From Chimonanthus salicifolius (lineage: Eukaryota > Streptophyta > Magnoliopsida > Laurales > Calycanthaceae), in NCBI GenBank assembly GCA_013350335.1, contig CM023535.1, forward strand, positions 28,383,631 to 28,447,630: a stretch of 64,000 nucleotides of DNA, read 5' to 3'. Positions within the stretch are counted from its first letter, which is position 1. The number at the start of each line of letters is the position of its first letter. This document shows, one piece after another, positions 1 to 10,607 of this stretch. The notes under the pieces are model-generated. The model saw nothing but the letters and a program-made list of their open reading frames with translations, did not search any database and was not told where the DNA came from. The position numbers and the translations under genes were made by a program.

Positions 1-434
1 CTTAAAAGACTCCTAGGTTTGCTTACACAATATGGTAATAGGTCTGGTCTTGGTGCCTCATCCACCAAATAACCTATGAACCATGGGGTGTTAGAAAAAA
101 CTAGTGTCTCTCACCTTCAATGGGAAAAGGCTATTTTTGTCACAAGGTTGGGCATTTCAAAAGAAATTCCTACCATTGGAAGAGACACTTGGAAATGCAA
201 GCACAAGCTAAAAGGAACAATCTAGTGAAACCTATGCCTAAAAGACATCCACCAACACCTAACCTTAAATGAAACCCAAAAAAGGTGGACACAAGGCAAG
301 ACTCTTTGTTGAGACAGTTGAATCATGTTTTAAAAGAGTTGAATGATCCCAAGTTTGGTTATCAAAGGTATGGTTATAGGGGTGTGTATGCAACACCAAA
401 TGCCACAATCTTTGTACCTAGGAGATAGACCACC
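1..434 (+). pseudogene. 3' end of a copia gag (copy A1)
   Basis: This is the end of a Ty1/copia Gag whose upstream part lies outside the window. The equivalent region of copy B1 (53629 onward) supplies the missing context. It covers the end of the coiled-coil segment and the second zinc knuckle, at about 126-172. Both outer cysteines of that knuckle are lost: the first reads GGC (Gly) and the last TCC (Ser), whereas the other copies keep Cys. A TAA interrupts the frame soon after the start (near 69). The basic tail with the QDSLLRQLNHVLKEL-type stretch follows. The region is non-functional as written. Confidence 0.75.
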
Positions 435-1283
435 ATTTATGTTTTGTTTTGGTTTAAGATTCACTTCCATATCTTAAACTACAACAAATGGACTCACAAG
501 AGACCATGTGCGTTCACATAGCGGTAGAGTGTTGCGACATGAGGAGAGAAAAATTGGCTAATTGCAAGTTTAGAATGTACTCTTCCTAGATATAGTACAT
601 ATTCTACATGGAAAATCATATATTCCATTCAAAGTATTTTAAACTTTATGTGTTTTGGAATGTAAATTTTGATTTAGTGCATGTTATAATGATTTGATGA
701 ACTATTTTTGGCATATTTGTGTTTTACCATATTGGAATAAATCTGTGTATGCCCTGCTGAAAATAGGATTTCATCAAGTTGCACAAATCAGGGATGATTG
801 GTCTGTTATTTAAACCTCTCGGTATAGTCTATATGTTGGTACATAGACTAGTCGGTGTGACAGACATGTCGGTACTGTGCTAAATCGAGCACTGTTGAAA
901 ATGGTGAAAATTGTCGAAAGGGTCCACTTGTAGATAGAAACAACATGTTGGTAAGACAGGATGTTTAGTTTAAAAGGTCTCCCTCTACAAAAACGAGCTA
1001 TCATTTCAAAAATTGTCGTTTCCTCTCCTACGATCCCTAGACAATTTCCTCTTCTCCTCCCGTGCCCTAGACCAGTCGATAGGACCTCTCGGAAAGGTTT
1101 CTCGCCGGAAATTCAGAGGGTTTCTGGTTTTCCCACCTCCAGTAACTTGAAAGTCACGGATTCTATGATTCCCATTGGTTAGGTAAGCTTTGTGCATTCT
1201 TCTCTCCTCTAGTGGTTTTATTGTTTCTGAATTAAAGAAAAACATAGTGGAAAATTACAAAGAACAAGTCCTCATTCATCATT
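435..1283 (+). other. copia internal non-coding region before ORF2 (A1)
   Basis: No credible coding frame was seen. The stretch at 808-960 holds several TCGGT-type boxes and a short hairpin with arms GTGCT and AGCAC around 876-892, resembling the motif cluster of the copia LTR. The same block precedes ORF2 in the other copies (7161, 34970, 55855, 62198). Confidence 0.55.
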
Positions 1284-1796
1284 GTGTCCTCTAATTTTGA
1301 GAATGATCATGCCACCGTGTCTAAGAAACCCAAATCTCAGTGGTATCAAGGAGAATCTTCATCTCTCCTGAATACTATAGGTCGTCGAGTCAAGACCCTT
1401 TCGAGGAGATCTCACAAGAAGAACTCACCACCACCCATACCTCAAAGGCAAATTGGTATTACCATTAGAGAACCTACATATTTTTCTCGAGTGCCAGTCA
1501 ACGAAAGTGGAAGAAAAGGAAAACGAGTTCAGGTCACAACCTCTCTAGGGGTCTCGAGTGGTGAAGGAAAAAAAATGCATGCTGAAAGTAAGAGGATTAA
1601 GGTAAAAAAGGAGAAATGATAAGAACTGATGGAAGATGTAAAATCCGAGTCTGATAGAGCTCTTATAAGACAACTCTATTTCTTCCTTAAAAAACATCAA
1701 AAATTGGAAAGAAAGATTGGTGCCTTAGCAACGTTCATGAATGAATCAATCCAACGCCTCTCCACATTCATGGAAAAACTCAAAGAGAGTCCCTGA
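1284..1796 (+). pseudogene. degenerate copia ORF2 (A1)
   Basis: This is the decayed second ORF of the pol-less copia family. The first part is basic and serine-rich. The only long frame opens at a GTG rather than an ATG, and the near-identical copy B1 reads differently after one extra A, so the original frame is uncertain. A clean short frame at 1629-1796 (55 aa, ATG start) encodes a helical segment with LERKIGALATFMNES-like heptads, comparable to the C-terminal coiled coil of ORF2 in the copy at 35402-35929. I do not recognise the family. The order (basic start, then coiled coil near the end) is all that can be said. Confidence 0.5.
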
Positions 1797-3130
1797 CAAA
1801 AATCCCCTTCCCCTCCAGCATCACCTCCTCAGGATGGCTCTGCTTAGGATAGTTTTTAACATTTCGTTTGATCCAAAAAACTATATATGATTTGTATTTT
1901 ATCTAAGCATCCATGATGTAGCCTCCAAAACCATATGTACTGCACATTTTGATTATCAATGATATGATATGATTTGCTATGGTTTGACGTGTGTATTGCT
2001 GTGTTTGAATGCTTTCTATCTCTTGTCTATGGTTAACATGGTTTTTGTTAAATAAACTAACATACAGGTTTGAATGAGATAGTTTTGTATTGGCAAGTTA
2101 GGGAGATAGGGATCTGGATGTGTTGTTGCACACATCTTTGGAGTTTGGGGGAGCACAAAATATGTGTTGTTTAGCACCTGTCACTGGTCATGACAGTGTA
2201 GGGAAGAATGATGATGCAAGCTTGAAAGAAAGCTTGTAGAAAAATAAATTTAGAGACAACTAAGTTCATGGGGGAGTTATGTCAAAATAACTAGAAAATA
2301 TAGCTTGGAATATGGTGGAGAAGACTCCAAAAAGGAAGCTAGGTAAGTTAGTTTGACTCCATTGGGAGAACACCTTTAAGACAACACAACTCTTAAAGGG
2401 GAAGAAGAAGAAAAGTAGTAATGCAATGGCAATTTGCATTGTATTGTGGATGAAAACAATGCTTGAATGCATGAGAAGCATGCATTGATCAAAGTAAAAA
2501 TTAATTGAGTTTGAAGTGAACTCATGGAAGCACTAAATGCAAGTAGCATGGGGGAGTGCTTGAAATCCAATTCCTTCAAAATGAAAGGAAAATCAATGTT
2601 TTCTTACTAAACCTTTGTCAATTGTATGACAAAATGGTTGAGAAATTAGTAGAAGTTGTTAGACATCAAAGCCAATTAAGAGGAGTAATTAGTAAAATAG
2701 GGAGAAGCAATGGACATGGGAGAATGTCTATGCTTAGAGTTTGGGACTTTAAACTCAAAGAAGATTGGGGGAGAAAATCTTCTCAACACTGATAGCTTGG
2801 ATATGCTATGGGTAGTGTTGGTTTCTAGGAAATCATGGTGTATAGGGGAGCATGAATACAAATTTACTTTAGTCCATGGATACATATTTATGTCTTAGAC
2901 TAACCCCTCTAATGATTTTCTAGTGTTGCTTGCTTATGAGCTTGAATAGTAAAAGAAGAAATGAAGCAAGATGAACAAGAATATGCGAAGATCATAGTCT
3001 TGTTTTTCCATTTGAATATGTACATGTAATCTGTGTAATATTTTTTTGTATTCAAATGTGATGTAATAAGGGTAGGCATGTAATTGGGTTAGCTTCTAGG
3101 TTTTGTCATGAAATTGACAAAGGGGGAGAT
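1797..3130 (+). other. copia multiple polypurine-tract region (A1)
   Basis: This 1.3-kb non-coding stretch contains repeated GGGGGAG-type purine runs at about 2146, 2268, 2549, 2764, 2841 and 3121. The last directly abuts the LTR start and is the functional PPT by position. Multiple PPT-like motifs upstream of the 3' LTR are a known feature of Sireviruses, which supports that assignment. No reading frame here looks coding. Confidence 0.65.
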
Positions 3131-4038
3131 TGTTAGTGCCCCGGCTTTGCCAAGTCCCTATGTTTGTCTGTTAGTGCCCCGGCATGACCAAGTCCTATTT
3201 GTCAATTACATGACTCGGGTAGAAGCACTTGCCAAGAAGCTTGACGACTCAAGATGATCGAGGAAAACGATCATGTTCCACCAAGCTCAGAGCTCATCAA
3301 AATGGCAATCACAAAAACATGTATATGGCCATACATGACACTAGGTGGAACCCACACCTAAGAGAGGACTACTAGGCTTAGTTGCATATGTTGGTAATAA
3401 AATAAGATGCCTAGAGAGGAAACTGAACAGTGAACTTGGAAACATAAATTATGTTCACTGCCAGCACGACCAGTCTATCTCATCGACCCCTCGGTGTAGT
3501 CAGGATCAACCCATCATGGTCAAGTACTGGTCGGCCAGGTTGACATTGGTTCTGGAACTTTGAACTGTCATTTTGGATATGCATCTAACCGAAAGTCTCG
3601 TATGCACTGGCTCCTTTGTGATGAACTTGAACGACCCCTCGTGGTCAATGACTCGTCGTTATATAACTTATAAATTCTAGAGTGGGAACGTATAAGGGCT
3701 CGTGATAAAACAGACATCTCGGTATATCACAACTGATCGAGAGTAATAGGAACGACCCCTTGGCAAAGGGCTACAGGTAGTTCTAGGTAATAGGTTTCCT
3801 AAGTGGAAACTACTATCAAACATGCTTTGCACCAGAATGACCCTCTCTTATGGACCGACTCATCGCTGCCATGATTGTCGACCCATCGGCGACACTGACA
3901 TGTCGACAGGGAAGTAATTATATTGTTGGGGGTGCATTTAATGCGCAAAGGTCAGGTGGTTGAATGGTAATAAATATGTACACCGACCCATCGGTGCCAC
4001 CGACCCATGAACAATCAATATGACCGTTAAAACTTCTC

Positions 4039-4046
4039 TATAAATA
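4039..4046 (+). promoter_or_regulatory. TATA box of copia LTR
   Basis: TATAAATA occurs in the right half of the LTR, downstream of the CGACCCATCGGTG-type boxes. The same sequence is at the same place in the LTRs at 38080-38087 and 59075-59082. It is the most likely promoter of the element; transcription would start about 25-35 bp downstream. Confidence 0.65.
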
Positions 4047-4123
4047 TGAGTGTTGGGTGATCATTTTATAATCTTCCTTGAGCTTAAAAGAGTTAAAGAC
4101 TCTAAGGAACGATCAACACTCTT

Positions 4124-4243
4124 GAGAGAAAGATCATAAACAACCAATCTTTGGATTGTATTTGCAAGTGAGAAAGAGAGGAGGAGAGAAAGATCATAAA
4201 CAACCAATCTTCAGATTGAGTTTACAAGTGAGAGAGTTATAAA
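4124..4243 (+). repeat. 60-bp tandem duplication in copia LTR
   Basis: Two copies begin GAGAGAAAGATCATAAACAA at 4124 and 4184. They lie just downstream of the presumed transcription start. The duplication is present in the copy at about 59160-59280 but not in the LTR at 37185, so it is specific to this subfamily. Confidence 0.75.
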
Positions 4244-4861
4244 CTAGGAAAGCTTTGGTTAAGCCAAGTTTCCCTGTCTCCCACAAGATTGTGATTGCTA
4301 CACGACGACTATAGGAAGGAGCATAGCCACAACTTGGGTGGGATCTTCAAGAAGCACACATCAACGAGAAAGAACTTTAAGGCAAGTGCTTCTTGGTTTT
4401 TAATTTTCCTTTTAAAAACCTGTAAGCCGAAAGTGGATTAAGGAGAGGTACTCCGGAAACACTATAAAAAAATTCTAGAGCGCCGTCTCTCACACAAAGG
4501 TGGGTGGAATTCCAGGCCAATTGGGTGATGTAGAATTCCTACTCTAATTTTGAGGGTGTAAGTCCCCACATAGTGAATTTGGAGATAGCTTGAGGTTGAG
4601 CGAGTCCTAAAAGTGGATGTAGGTTGGCGAACCAAACCACTATATATCTTGTGTCATTGTGCTTGTGGTGTTAGAGACAATTTTTTGTGTTGATTGTTTA
4701 ATCACATTTACTAACACACACAATCTTGATTGTTGTTTCCGCTGCATTTAAATTAATCAATCAAGTAAATTCAAAAAAGATCAACGAAATTGGATTGCCC
4801 TATTCACCCCCCTCTTGGTCATCAGGTTGTTCTAGCACCCTCTGTAAAGAGGACTTTCAAT

Positions 4862-4873
4862 TGGTATCAGAGC
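4862..4873 (+). other. primer-binding site (initiator-Met tRNA), copia A2
   Basis: TGGTATCAGAGC begins two bases after the LTR end and is complementary to the 3' end of plant initiator-Met tRNA. Confidence 0.9.
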
Positions 4874-4927
4874 CTAGTGCTCGTTACAAGGATTTAATCA
4901 TCTGAGTAGATCCAAAGCTAGACCACC

Positions 4928-6746
4928 ATGGGAAACAATCATGCAATATCCAAACCTCCTTACTTCGATGGATCAAACTATGCCTCGTGGAAGGCTAAGA
5001 TGAGAAGTTTCTTTGTTTCCATTGACTCGTCAATTTGTGATATTGTAAAGACTGAATGGAAATAACTCATGGAAGATAAAATGGTAGCATCCACCACAAC
5101 TGTGTTGAGAACACCCAAACCTTCTGCCTCTTGGACCCCTACTGAGATAGCTGCTCATACTGCAGATGGAAAAGCCATGGATGCCCTTAATTATGCAGTT
5201 TCAGAAAGTGAATACAGGCGGATCATGACCTCTAAACCTACAAAAGAAGCATGTGAAGTTCTTGAAAGAACCCATGAGGGCACCTCAATAGTTAAGAGGT
5301 CCAAACTTCAAATCCTCCAAAATCAAATTGACACCATTAAGATGAGGGAGGATGAAGTCTTCATGGACTTTTATTCCAAAGTCAGTGACATTGTAAATCA
5401 AATTTACGCTTTAGGGGAAGGGATAGCCGAGGACAAGGTATGTACCAAAATTGTCCGGAATCTCGCAGAAGAATTCAAGCCCAAAGTTGTGGCCATAGAG
5501 GACAACAAAGATGTGTCCTCAATGAACATTAATGATTTGGTTGGTTCATTGCAAACCTATGAACTACACTTTGAACAACCAAAAGATAAATCAATTGCCT
5601 TGAAATCTTCCCTAAAACAAACAAAGACTAAAGAAAAAGAAAAAAATTCGGAAGATGAACTCTCAAATGATGAAATGGCAATATTTACCAAAAAGTTTTA
5701 TAAAAACTTTATAAAAAGAAATAACTTGAGAAGAATGGATAAGGGTGAACCAAGTTAAAAATACCCAAGAAGGCAAGAGGAGTTTAGCGGGAAAGGGATA
5801 TAAAAAGAGGATGTCAACGAGCAGACCTGCTTCAATTGTGGAGGAATAGGACACTACATGAGTGAGTTTCCTTCAGAGAAAATAAAGAAGGTTATGAATG
5901 CGGGTGTGACCCATGTTGAAACTTCTGGATCATAAAGTGATTCAGATGATGAGACTCAACAGAAGGTTGATGTATCAAAAGTTCTCATAACCTCGATCAT
6001 ATATGATCAAGAAAATTCCACAATTGAAACAGAGGAAGATGAGAGTGAAGATGATGAAAATCTTCTAGCTTCCTATAGTGCCCTATTCCTTGAGAGTGAA
6101 AGGTTAGCTAAAAAACTCAACAAAATAAAAGATGAAGACCTAAACGTCTCAAGTCAAGTGGAAGTTTTAAAAATAGAAAAATCTTTCCTAATCTCCTAAC
6201 TGGAACTCTCTAATAATGAAAACACAAATCTAAAAAAGAGTAATAAAACTCTTCAAGAAGAAATAACCATTCACTATATGGATGTCGAGAATATGTGCCA
6301 TCACAATAAAATTCTTGAAGAGGATATTAAAAGACTATCTTTGGAAGTAAGGGAATTAAAATATTACAAAGAAAAATTCCAAGATAGGTTTACCCAAGGA
6401 GATGAAAGACTTAAAAGACTCATGGTCTTGGTACCTCATCCACCAAAATACCTATGAAACATGTAGAAAAACAAGTATATCTCACCCTTCAACGGGTAAA
6501 TGCAATTTTTGCCAGAAGGATGGGCATTTTAAAAGAAATTGCTATCATCTGAAGAGATACTTGGAAAAAAAATCACTAAGGTACAATAAAGGAAAGCCTA
6601 AGCTTAAACGAGATCCACCAACGCCTAATCTTAAAACAAATCCAAGGAAGGTGGATACAAGGCAAGACTCTTTAATAAGACAGATGAATCATGTCTTGAA
6701 AGAGTTGATGAATCCAAGGTTTTGGTCATCAAAGGTACGATCATAA
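4928..6746 (+). pseudogene. gag: copia Gag (copy A2), broken
   Basis: The start ATG lies 55 bp after the PBS. The N-terminus (PPYFDGSNYASWKAKM) is the UBN2/DUF4219-type start of plant copia Gag. A TAA interrupts codon 46 (5063-5065), and the next open stretch, 5069-5758, holds the main Gag helices. The first zinc knuckle (5828-5869) has Phe in place of its last Cys. It is followed by an acidic, long coiled-coil segment (about 5940-6410) with further stops. The second knuckle, CX2CX4HX4C at 6501-6542, is intact, and a basic tail follows. A long coiled coil between two knuckles fits a Sirevirus-like Gag. In autonomous copia elements the protease would follow; here nothing of pol does. Confidence 0.8.
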
Positions 6747-7591
6747 GGATGTGTATGCAACACCAAATGCCATAGTCTTTGTACTAGGAGATAGACCATT
6801 AATCATGTTTTGTTGTGGTTTAAGATTCACTTCCATATCTTAGATCACTACAAATGAACTCACAATAGACATATGAGTTCACATAGCAAAGAAATGCTAT
6901 GACATGAAGAGAGGAACTGGCCACAAACAAGTCTAGAATGTACTCTTGATGGTTATAATACATATTCTACTTGGAAAGCCACACATTCCATTCAAAGTGT
7001 TTTTGAAAGATACAATCTTTTGAATGAGAATTGTTGTGTGTGTATGCATGATTGGATGAAATTGTGTTTGGTATATTTGTGCATGAATATGTGTTTTTCG
7101 TGCTTAGATTAGGAGCTCCATCAAGTTGCACAAATCAAGGATAACTGCTTTGCAATCTGTACCTCTCGGTGTTGTCAACATGTCGGTGAATAGACTATGT
7201 GAGTGACAACATGTCATTTCTGTGCTAAATCGAGCACTGTTGAAAAAGGAAAAATGTCGAAAGAATCGACGTGTCGGTGGAATCGACATATCAGTGAAAC
7301 AGAAAGTTCAAAATAAAAAGGGATCACTTTCTGCGAAAGCGATAACACTTTCAAATTTGTTGTCTCCCCTCCCGCGAGGGTATGTGGTCACGCATTCTCC
7401 TCCCGTACCCTAGACCAGTCGATAGGACCTCTCGGGGTGATTTCTTGCCAGAAAACCATTGGGCTTTTGTTTCTCAAGTCTCTAGAAACTTGAAAATCAC
7501 CGTTTTTGTGATTTTCGTAGATCTGGTAAGGGTCAGTCCCCATCCCATCCTTTTTTGAACCAGTTCTTGAGGATCTCCTCCAAGAAAAACC
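6747..7591 (+). other. copia internal non-coding region before ORF2 (A2)
   Basis: No coding frame and no trace of protease, integrase or RT was seen. At 7161-7310 there is a cluster of TCGGTG/TCGACATG boxes and a GTGCT...AGCAC hairpin, resembling the regulatory boxes of the LTR. Confidence 0.55.
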
Positions 7592-8196
7592 ATGCGTATG
7601 AAGACGGCAACTATGACACGTCCTAAGCACTCTATGGAACGAGGAGAATCCAGTAGTGCCAGTCGATGGGCCAAAAGAACCAAAAGGTCAATCTCTCACT
7701 TCTGCCTAGGTCGAGCTCTGAAAATCCTACTTATGTTCAAAAAGAACAAGAGACCCAAGCAGAAGTGGAAGAAGAGCCCATTGTTGACATAGGTGTCATC
7801 TTTGTCGAAAATGGACGAGAATGAAGGGGAGAAGAAACAGAAGAGGGCAATGGTCCTTGAACTGGTCATGAAGACCATGTTAACATTCCTGATGACACCA
7901 GTGATGGGGATAGTCATCGGTCTGAGGACCTTTGGGGAGATTCTGATGAAGAAAGAGAATATGAATACCCTCATCAAGTGAATCATAGTCTGAACAACAA
8001 GGTCTTCAGACTGGAAAAAAGGATTGACCGCCTTGAGAGATCCGTAAACAGGTTGAGGATGACAGTCCAGGATCTTGTTGTTGCTACCTCCTTCTTTGAT
8101 CGAGTTCCAAATACTCCATCTCCTCCTCGTCCTGCACCCCTCAAGATGGCTCTGCTTAGGATAGTTCTTCATTGTTTAAAAAAAATATACTTTTAG
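7592..8196 (+). pseudogene. copia ORF2 (A2), frameshifted
   Basis: This matches the ORF2 layout best seen at 35402-35929. It has a basic start with a WAKRTKRS nuclear-localisation-like run, a Glu/Asp-rich middle and a C-terminal coiled coil (FRLEKRIDRLERSVNRLR, near 8008-8062). The frame shifts around 7715, and TGA codons occur in the acidic part where related copies have sense codons. A minus-strand frame over the same bases (7696-8172) is open only by chance. ORF2 sits where some Sireviruses carry an env-like ORF, but I see no signal peptide or membrane segment. Function unknown. Confidence 0.55.
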
Positions 8197-9215
8197 TATT
8201 TTGACTAAGCATCCATAATGCCTCCTTAACAACCACCATATGTACTCAAATGCACATTTTGTAATCAATACAATGATACGGTTTGGTTTAGTATGATGTG
8301 TGTATTACTGTGTATAAGTCCCATATATCTCCTCGATATAATAGACTAACATGTAGCTTTGAATGAGTTGGCTTTGTATTGGCATGTTAAAGGAGATAAG
8401 AGATCGAGAAGTGATGCTACACATAGCCTTGGAGTATGGGGAAGCACAAAATATGTGCTAGTTAGTTGTTGCCACTAATCATGACAACTTGTGGAGAAAG
8501 GAGAATGCAAGCTTGAAATCTTGAAGAAAAATCAACTAAGGGGCAGATAAGTTTGTGGGGGAGCAGAGAAGAAAAAACTAAGAAAAATAGCTTAGAGAAT
8601 GGGGGAGGAAACACGAAAAAGCTAGGGACATTAGCTTAACCCTTGAAGCAATATGCTGGAAATCAGTTCGTGCAAAGGCATACAAACCTTGTTGCACGAA
8701 AGGTGTGCACAAATTCATGGGGTGAACCATGTGTCAGATTCGATCTCAGTTAAAGAGCCAATGCAAGAAGCATGGGAGAGTGCTTGATCTTGATTCTTTC
8801 TTACTAACCCTATGTCAATTGAATGACAAAATGGGGGCGAAAATAGTAGAAGCTAGGAAGCACATAAAAACCAATTAGGAGAATAATTGGTGAAAGGAAT
8901 ATCCAACTGAAGGAGATTGAGGGAGTCTAACAATTCATTGGTGTATGGGGGAGAAAATCTTATTTAATCCATGGATGTTTATGATTTGGACTAACCTATC
9001 TAATGATTGTATAGTGTTGCTTGTTTTTTGTGCTTAAACAGGAAAATGAAAATGAAGCAAGCTAAGCAAGAATATGATGATCATAGTCTTGTTAATCCAT
9101 TTGAATATACATGTAATTGATGTAATATTTTGTATTCAAATGTGTTGTAATAAATGGTGGGCTTGCAATTGGGTCAGCTTTTAGGTTTTGTCATGAAATT
9201 GACAAATGGAGAGAT
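8197..9215 (+). other. copia multiple polypurine-tract region (A2)
   Basis: Non-coding. Purine runs resembling GGGGGAG occur at about 8438, 8554, 8597, 8781, 8829 and 8947. The run next to the LTR has decayed to ATGGAGAGAT (9206-9215). Confidence 0.6.
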
Positions 9216-9868
9216 TGTTAGTGCCCTGGGTTGACCAAGTCCCTGTTTGTCAAGTACATGACTCAATTAGAAGCATTTACCAAGAAGCTTGAAGACTCGA
9301 GATGATCGAGGAAGAAGATCATGCTCCACCAAGCTCAGAGCTTATCATCATGTCAATCACAAAAACAATTATATGGCCATAGATGACCCTATGTGGAACC
9401 CACACCTGAGAAAGGACTACTAGGCTTAGTTGCATATGTTGGTAATAAACATAAAATGCCTAGAGAGGAAGCTGAACAGTGAACTTGGAAACATGAATTA
9501 CGTTTGCTGTCAGCACGACCAATCTATCTCACCAACCCCTCGGTGTAGTCAGGATCAACCCATCATGGTCAAGGACTGGTCGGCCAGATTGACATTGGTT
9601 CTGGAACTTTGAACTGTCATTTTGGATATGCCTCTGACCGAGAATCTCGTATGCACCGACCCCTTGGTGACCCCTCGTGGTCAACGACTCGTCGATATAA
9701 AAGTTATAAGTTCTGGATTGAGAACTTATAAGGGCTCTCGATCAAACAAACATCTCGGTATATCAAGACCAATCGAGAGTAACAGGATTGACCCCTTGGT
9801 AAAGGGCGACAGGTCATTCTGGGTAACAGGTTTCCTAAGTGGAAACTACTCTCAAGCATGCTTTGCAC
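9216..9868 (+). mobile_element. truncated copia LTR (left part)
   Basis: It starts TGTTAGTGCCC and follows the LTR at 3131 until CTTTGCAC, where a gypsy-type LTR beginning TGTAACACC replaces it. The 38-bp duplication of the LTR start is absent here. The missing right part was not found elsewhere on contig A, so material has been lost. Confidence 0.8.
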
Positions 9869-10607
9869 TGTAACACCCTGGATTTTCAAGTTATTAATAT
9901 ATATGAAAATTACCCATTTAATTTGTGAATTATTAGATATGGACCTTAGATGGGTAAAGTGTTGGGTCATTGCCCAATTAAGACCCAACGGATTGTGGAA
10001 ATGGTTTCAATTGAATTAAATGGGGCTTAATTAAAATTGTAATGCAATATCTATAAATAAAAGATTGCATGGCCGTGTGTGTGGGATTTGCACATCCATG
10101 GGGATGCGCATAAGATCATTTAAACATACGTCCTTTCCTTGAAACTAGGAGATTGCTAAATAAAGAAGTTGCTTGGCCGTGTGTGACATTGCATATCCAA
10201 GATATGCACATGTGTTAGTGTATCTCTAAAAAGGGTCCTTTCCCTTGATTAAGAGTGATACTAAGGGAATTGCTAAATAAAGAAGAAGTCTAAGATTAAA
10301 AATAGAGATTGTTTTTCCGTGTGTGGGATAGGTGCAATCCATGTTGATGAGCCAAAAGGGAGTCCATTCTTTGGTCAAAAACGGCATAAGGACTTACTAA
10401 GTTAAGAGGATCTTGGCACCTTCTAATTAGGATTGAGTGAATTTTTTATAAAAGAAAGACAAGGGGCACACGACACACCCAAAATTAAGAGAGGGGCACA
10501 CGGCATAACAAGAGAAGGAGAGGGCAGCCAAAAAGTGGGAAAGATGAAGAAGAAGGAGGAAAAGACTAAGGAAGAAAAGGATCGGAAGAACACGTCAGAG
10601 CGAAGGA
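9869..10607 (+). mobile_element. left part of a gypsy-type LTR (third variant)
   Basis: It begins TGTAACACCCTGG, like the Tekay LTRs, but is otherwise diverged from them. It contains a TATAAATA at 10052-10059. Three loose repeats of a GGCCGTGTGTG-like unit lie at about 10068, 10171 and 10314 (last copy degenerate). It is cut at 10608 by an LTR on the opposite strand. No internal domain is present. Confidence 0.65.
10052..10059 (+). promoter_or_regulatory. TATA box candidate in gypsy-type LTR
   Basis: TATAAATA lies about 185 bp inside the left end of this LTR. No second copy is available to test conservation. Confidence 0.4.

Larger units (their letters stand above)
3131..4859 (+). mobile_element. 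complete Ty1/copia (Sirevirus-like) LTR
   Basis: This LTR runs from TGTTAG to TTTCA, is 1729 bp long, is preceded by a GGGGGAGAT tract and followed by a PBS. Its left end is duplicated: the start TGTTAGTGCCCCGG recurs at 3169 (38-bp tandem copy). From 3469 to 4020 there is a cluster of short palindromic boxes such as CGACCCATCGGTG. A TATA box follows at 4039. There is internal sequence on both sides: the left is the 3' part of copy A1 and the right is the 5' part of copy A2. The two internal regions differ clearly, so this LTR probably joins two elements by recombination. Confidence 0.85.

Noticed and set aside
1284..1619. 111-codon frame as an intact gene
   Set aside because: It opens at GTG, has no in-frame ATG near the start, and one indel in the sister copy changes the whole protein.
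5663..5854. 63-codon minus-strand frame, repeated at 60700-60891
   Set aside because: Shadow of the copia gag region; repeated only through the 55-kb duplication.
7696..8172. 158-codon open frame on the minus strand
   Set aside because: It lies opposite ORF2 and reflects the acidic composition of the sense strand; no domain or conserved start.
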